Below are positions 60,312-64,000 of a stretch of 64,000 nt of DNA, one piece after another; position 1 is the first letter of the stretch; each line of letters starts with the position of its first letter. The position numbers and the translations under genes are program-made. Under the pieces are notes generated by a model that saw only the letters and a program-made list of their open reading frames with translations, searched no databases and was not told the origin of the DNA. Source of the DNA: Curtobacterium sp. VKM Ac-1376 (GTDB lineage Bacteria; Actinomycetota; Actinomycetes; Actinomycetales; Microbacteriaceae); assembly GCF_015351025.1 (NCBI RefSeq), contig NZ_JADKRV010000001.1:124001-188000 (forward strand), given 5' to 3'.

Positions 60312-61385
60312 ATGACGGAACGGCCGGTCGACCAGGCAGCGAGCAACGAACCGGAGCAGCCCGGCAACGCCACGGCGAAGCACCAGAACGTCTCACTGCT
60401 GGCAGTGGCGACCACCACGGCGGAGCGCGTGACGACCTCGGCCGACATCGAGGCACGCCTGCGTGGCGTCCTCCGTCGACTCCGTCTGCCCATGGGGCTC
60501 CTCGAGCGCGTCGCCGGGGTGATCGAGCGTCGCAACTGGGGTGAGGGCCAGACCTTCCAGGACGCCGCGATCGATGCCGGTCACCGTGCGATGGCCGAGG
60601 CCGGTGTGCGCCCCGACGAGATCGGGCTGCTCATCAACACCTCGGTGACCCGGCCGCACCTCGAACCCTCGGTGGCCGTGCGGATGCACCACGGTCTCGG
60701 GCTGCCGTCGTCGGCCATCAACTTCGACATCGCCAACGCGTGCCTCGGGTTCGTCAACGCGATGAGCGTCGCTGCGGGCATGATCGACTCCGGCCAGATC
60801 AAGTACGCGCTCGTCGTCGACGGCGAGGACGCGGACCAGGTCCAGCTCAACACCATCGACCGCCTGAACCAGGGTGGCCGGAACCGCAAGGACTTCATGA
60901 GCGAGTTCGCGAGCCTGACCCTCGGGTCCGGTGCGGCGGCCGCAGTGCTCGGCCCGGCGGACCTGCACCCCGAAGGACACCGGATCGTCGGCGGTGTCAC
61001 CCGCGCGGCGACCCAGTGGTACGACCTCTGCGTCGGCAGCGTCGACGGCATGTTCACCGACGCGAAGATGCTGCTCAAGGGTGGCATGGAGCTCGTCGTC
61101 GCGGCCTGGACCGAAGCGCGTGCCCACTTCGACTGGGCCGACATGGACCGCTACGTGCTGCACCAGGTCTCCGATGTGCACACGAACGCCTTCGTCGAGG
61201 CGATCGGCATCCCGCGCGACAAGGTCCCCACCACGTACCAGCGCTTCGGCAACGTCGGCCCCGCCTCTATCCCGATCACCCTCGCCGACGAGGTCGCCTC
61301 CGGTGGCATCCGCCGCGGCGACCGGGTGTTCCTCGGTGGCGTCGGGTCCGGCATCAACACGGCGATGATGGAACTCCACTGGTGA
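60312..61385 (+). CDS. oleA: OleA-like thiolase-fold condensing enzyme
   Basis: 357 residues, ketoacyl-ACP synthase III fold. Active-site Cys in FDIANACLGFVNAM (about C144), His in YVLHQVSDVHTN (about H284) and Asn in FGNVGPASIP (about N314). INTSVTRPHLEPSVAVRMHH and WTEARAHFDW fit OleA rather than FabH. OleA head-to-head condenses two acyl-CoAs to a beta-ketoacid. ATG 60312 has GGTGA five bases upstream; ATG 60285 is possible. Stop overlaps the next start (GTGA). Confidence 0.88.
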   Translation: MTERPVDQAASNEPEQPGNATAKHQNVSLLAVATTTAERVTTSADIEARLRGVLRRLRLPMGLLERVAGVIERRNWGEGQTFQDAAIDAGHRAMAEAGVRPDEIGLLINTSVTRPHLEPSVAVRMHHGLGLPSSAINFDIANACLGFVNAMSVAAGMIDSGQIKYALVVDGEDADQVQLNTIDRLNQGGRNRKDFMSEFASLTLGSGAAAAVLGPADLHPEGHRIVGGVTRAATQWYDLCVGSVDGMFTDAKMLLKGGMELVVAAWTEARAHFDWADMDRYVLHQVSDVHTNAFVEAIGIPRDKVPTTYQRFGNVGPASIPITLADEVASGGIRRGDRVFLGGVGSGINTAMMELHW

Positions 61386-64000
61386 GGACCCGGCTGCCCC
61401 GCGTCGCCGCGAGCACCGCTCCGGCGACGCAGCCGCCCTCCCTGCCCGGCCTCGACCCGGCCTGGTCGCGCCTGGTCACGGTGCCGGAGCGGACGGGAGG
61501 CACGGATCGCGCCGCGCGCACGTGGCACCTCCTCGACACGGCCGGGTCCCTGGCCGCGCTCGGCGTGGAACCGGTCGGCACGGTCCTCTGCGTGCACGGC
61601 AACCCGACGTGGTCGTACCTGTGGCGGTCGGTGCTGCGCACCTCGCTCGAGGTCGCCGGCGCCGGCGGACCTGCCTGGCGCGTGGTCGCCGTCGACCAGC
61701 TCGACATGGGCTTCTCGGAGCGCACCGGGGTCGAGCGGGGCCTGGCGCAGCGCGTCGCGGACCTCGGGGCCCTGACCGACGAGCTCGGGCTGACCGGGCC
61801 GGTCGTCACCCTCGGCCACGACTGGGGCGGTGTGGTGTCGCTCGGTTGGGCGGTCGACCACCCCGACGTCCTGGCTGCCGTGATGACGTGCAACACCGCC
61901 GTGCACCAGCCCGACGACGCCCCGATCCCCGCTCCGCTGCGGCTCGCGCTCGGTCCGGGGATGCTCGGCCGTGCCACCGTCGTCACGCCCGCGTTCCTCG
62001 AGACCACGCTCGCCATCGCGCACCCGAAGCTCGACCGTGCCGTCGCCGACGCGTACCGGGCGCCCTACCGTGGAGCAGCCCGACGCGGTGGCATCGGCGG
62101 CTTCGTGGCCGACATCCCCGTCGATGCCCGGCACCGCAGCGCCCCCGAACTCGACCGCATCGCCGCCGGCGTCGCGGCGCTGGACGTCCCGGCGCTCCTG
62201 CTCTGGGGCCCGCGCGACCCGGTGTTCCTCGAGCGCTACCTCGACGACCTGTCCGAGCGACTGCCGCACGCCGACGTCCACCGCTTCGAGGGTGCCGGGC
62301 ACCTGCTGCCGGACGACGCCGACGTCGCCGGTGCGGTGTTCGACTGGTTGGGCGACCGCCAGCCGGGCGGGAGCCGACCCGCGCGGGGCACCACGGGCCT
62401 CCAGGCCGACGTGGACCGGGACCAGCCCGCAGAGGCGACCCCGCCGCTCTGGGCGCGACTCGACGAACTGCGCGACAGCGACGAACCCGCGCTGGTCGAG
62501 ATGGCCGCTCCCGGCGGTCCGCGCACGATCACCTGGCGCCTGCTCGCCCGACGGGTCGGCGAGATCGCCGCCGGACTGGACGACCTGGGGGTCCGGAGCG
62601 GGGACCGGGTCTCGCTCCTGGTGACCCCCGGTGCCGACCTGACCGCCGTCCTGTACGCCTGCGTGCGGATCGGCGCGGTCGTCGTCGTCGCGGATGCCGG
62701 ACTCGGACTCGGCGGTCTGACCCGAGCCGTCCGCGGGGCCCGACCGGACTGGATCATCGGCGCGCTGCCCGGACTCGGTGCCGCACGTGCCCTCGGCTGG
62801 CCGGGCCGTCGCATCGCGACCGTCTCGCTGCCAGCGCCGGCCCGGAAGGCGCTGCGGGTGGAGTACACGCTCGTCGACGTCGCCCGACGTGGTGCCGGCC
62901 GTCTCGCCCAGGGCACCGCACTGCCCGCAGCACCGTCGCCGGACGCGCCCGCGGCCGTGCTCTTCACCTCCGGGTCCACCGGCCCGGCGAAGGGCGTCGT
63001 GTACACACACGGGCAGCTCAGCGCCGTCCGGGACGCCCTCGCCACCCAGTACGACATCGGGGTCGGCACCGGGCTCGTCGCCGGCTTCGCACCGTTCGCG
63101 CTGCTCGGCCCGGCGCTCGGTGCGCGATCGGTCGCGCCCGACATGGACGTCACCGCGCCCCGCACCCTGACTGCGAAGGCGGTCGCTGCGTCGGTCGCTG
63201 CGGCCGACGCCACCGTGGTGTTCCTGTCGCCGGCAGCCCTGGCGAACGTCGTCGTCACCGCGTCGGCGCTCACCGACGCCGACCGGACGGCGCTGCAGAG
63301 CGTCCGGCTGTTCCTGTCGGCCGGGGCTCCCGTGTCGGCCGCACTGCTGACCGCGGCGACCGAGCTCATGCCGAACGCGACGGCACACACCCCCTACGGC
63401 ATGACCGAGGGGCTCCTCATGACCGACGTCGACCTCGACGGAGTCCGTGCCGCGGGGCGGTCCGACGACGAGGGCATCTGCGTCGGCGTTCCGGCAGCGA
63501 ACGTCCGCGTCCGCATCGCGCCGCTCGACGCTTCCGGCCGCTCGACCGGGGTATTGCTCGACGAGCCGGGGGTCACCGGCGAGATCGTCGTCGCAGCACC
63601 GCACGTGCGCGACCACTACGACCGGCTCTGGCGGACCGACCGGGTCTCGCGCCTCGGCGTCGACGACCCGCGCGGACACCGTACCGGTGACGTCGGACAC
63701 CTCGACGCCGCAGGTCGGGTCTGGGTCGAAGGGCGCCTGCAACACGTGCTGACCACCCCCGGCGGCGTCGTCACGCCGGTCGGTCCGGAGCAGCGGATCG
63801 AGGGCGTCGACGGTGTCGGACGTGCCGGGGTCGCCGGCATCGGGCCCGTCGGCACGCAGCAGGTCGTGGCCGTCGTCGAGACCGTCCCCGCCGTGCGGCG
63901 CCCCGGGCTGGCCTCGCCGCAGCTCTCCAGCGCGGTCCGTGCCGCTGCCGGGGTGCCGCTCGCCGCGGTGCTCGTCGTGCCCGTGCTGCCGACGGACATC
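61382..64000 (+). CDS. oleBC: OleB-OleC fusion (hydrolase plus acyl-AMP ligase), cut by window edge
   Basis: 873 codons, still open at the right edge. The N-terminal part (about 1-320) is an OleB haloalkane-dehalogenase-like hydrolase: VLCVHGNPTWSYLWRSVLR, nucleophile GHDWGGVVSLGW (Asp near 147), LLWGPRDPVF. The C-terminal part (about 350 onward) is an OleC-type adenylate-forming enzyme with LFTSGSTGPAKGVVYTHGQL (P-loop), PYGMTEGLLM and HRTGDVGHLDAAGRVWVEGR. OleC forms and OleB breaks down the beta-lactone to the alkene. Such fusions are known in Actinobacteria. oleD should lie just outside. Confidence 0.9.
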   Translation, partial: MRTRLPRVAASTAPATQPPSLPGLDPAWSRLVTVPERTGGTDRAARTWHLLDTAGSLAALGVEPVGTVLCVHGNPTWSYLWRSVLRTSLEVAGAGGPAWRVVAVDQLDMGFSERTGVERGLAQRVADLGALTDELGLTGPVVTLGHDWGGVVSLGWAVDHPDVLAAVMTCNTAVHQPDDAPIPAPLRLALGPGMLGRATVVTPAFLETTLAIAHPKLDRAVADAYRAPYRGAARRGGIGGFVADIPVDARHRSAPELDRIAAGVAALDVPALLLWGPRDPVFLERYLDDLSERLPHADVHRFEGAGHLLPDDADVAGAVFDWLGDRQPGGSRPARGTTGLQADVDRDQPAEATPPLWARLDELRDSDEPALVEMAAPGGPRTITWRLLARRVGEIAAGLDDLGVRSGDRVSLLVTPGADLTAVLYACVRIGAVVVVADAGLGLGGLTRAVRGARPDWIIGALPGLGAARALGWPGRRIATVSLPAPARKALRVEYTLVDVARRGAGRLAQGTALPAAPSPDAPAAVLFTSGSTGPAKGVVYTHGQLSAVRDALATQYDIGVGTGLVAGFAPFALLGPALGARSVAPDMDVTAPRTLTAKAVAASVAAADATVVFLSPAALANVVVTASALTDADRTALQSVRLFLSAGAPVSAALLTAATELMPNATAHTPYGMTEGLLMTDVDLDGVRAAGRSDDEGICVGVPAANVRVRIAPLDASGRSTGVLLDEPGVTGEIVVAAPHVRDHYDRLWRTDRVSRLGVDDPRGHRTGDVGHLDAAGRVWVEGRLQHVLTTPGGVVTPVGPEQRIEGVDGVGRAGVAGIGPVGTQQVVAVVETVPAVRRPGLASPQLSSAVRAAAGVPLAAVLVVPVLPTDI
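62365..62407 (+). repeat. dispersed palindrome arm inside the OleB-OleC linker
   Basis: GGGCGGGAGCC, then GCACCACGGGCCTCCAGGCC; the second arm is nearly that of the intergenic terminator copies at 8298 and 58408. It encodes the linker stretch GGSRPARGTTGLQADV between the two enzyme domains, in frame. Confidence 0.6.

Noticed and set aside
61490-61506. GACGGGAGGCACGG in the oleB coding part as a palindrome copy
   Set aside because: Only one arm, and it encodes a conserved-looking stretch; coincidence is likely in GC-rich codons.
61151-63745. 864-codon open frame on the minus strand
   Set aside because: It is the antisense of oleA and oleBC; Asp/Glu/Arg/Gly-rich composition without hydrophobic periodicity or motifs, a typical GC-rich shadow.
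1-64000. search for CRISPR arrays, tRNA, rRNA, prophage and insertion sequences
   Set aside because: No regularly spaced repeats, no cloverleaf or rRNA-like stretch, no transposase, integrase or phage structural gene recognised by eye.

Overview
The window is 64 kb of very GC-rich DNA from an actinobacterium, most likely Microbacteriaceae and plausibly Curtobacterium. Pointers are the GC bias at third codon positions, frequent GTG starts with 4-base ATGA/GTGA overlaps, mycothiol amidase (mca), and the order greA / DUF4307 / mca / small membrane protein / TrhA-type hemolysin III / short-chain Z-prenyl transferase / phoH2, which echoes the Mycobacterium tuberculosis Rv1080c-Rv1095 region. The genus is an inference. 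No rRNA, tRNA, CRISPR array, transposase or integrase was seen.

Layout. 1-13 kb is chromosomal core: a secreted Ig-like protein cut by the left edge, lemA, a YcaQ-type glycosylase, an AI-2E family permease, threonine ammonia-lyase, greA, DUF4307, mca, hemolysin III, prenyl transferase, a class V aminotransferase and PIN-PhoH. 13-16.5 kb holds a frameshifted acyl-CoA-dehydrogenase-like flavoprotein gene, a PRC-barrel protein and a CPBP protease. 16.6-25.5 kb is a mosaic around a folate-independent methionine synthase (mesD-mesX plus a divergent LysR gene). The mesD 3' end occurs three times: 75-bp remnant, 210-codon truncated copy and full gene. Between the copies lie a frameshifted DUF1023 hydrolase, a lipoprotein, an SdpI-like protein and other membrane or hydrolase genes.

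25.5-33 kb has a LacI remnant, a GNAT enzyme, an alpha/beta hydrolase, a gene graveyard (broken oxalate-decarboxylase-type cupin joined to a xylanase tail), a zinc-ribbon SDR, a TetR gene and an MFS transporter. 32.6-39.2 kb looks like a 5-oxoproline (pyroglutamate) locus: a GntR regulator, a DUF969-DUF979-DUF2891 operon and pxpABC, tied together by an almost identical 13-bp palindrome at both operon heads. 39.3-47 kb has small acidic, DivIVA-like and DUF3892 proteins, a YeiH transporter, a DUF2975/XRE pair and a HK-RR-ABC exporter set.

47.0-55.3 kb is the most unusual part: two tiny peptide genes, a membrane/alpha-beta-hydrolase fusion protein, its small partner, a SAM methyltransferase and a third tiny peptide gene, followed by a regulator, an ABC exporter and a two-component system. 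This resembles a linaridin-type RiPP cluster (LinH/LinL/LinM-like), with threonine-poor hydrophobic core candidates sharing a G-T/L-P motif.

55.3-64 kb: YCII protein, MFS/TetR pair, Tat-type esterase, a RimB-like protease divergent from a RimK ligase fused to an RCK_C domain, and olefin biosynthesis genes oleA and an oleB-oleC fusion cut by the right edge. A dispersed palindrome (core GACGGGAGGCCCGTGGC) closes many genes, and an arm of it seems to be embedded in the OleB-OleC linker.
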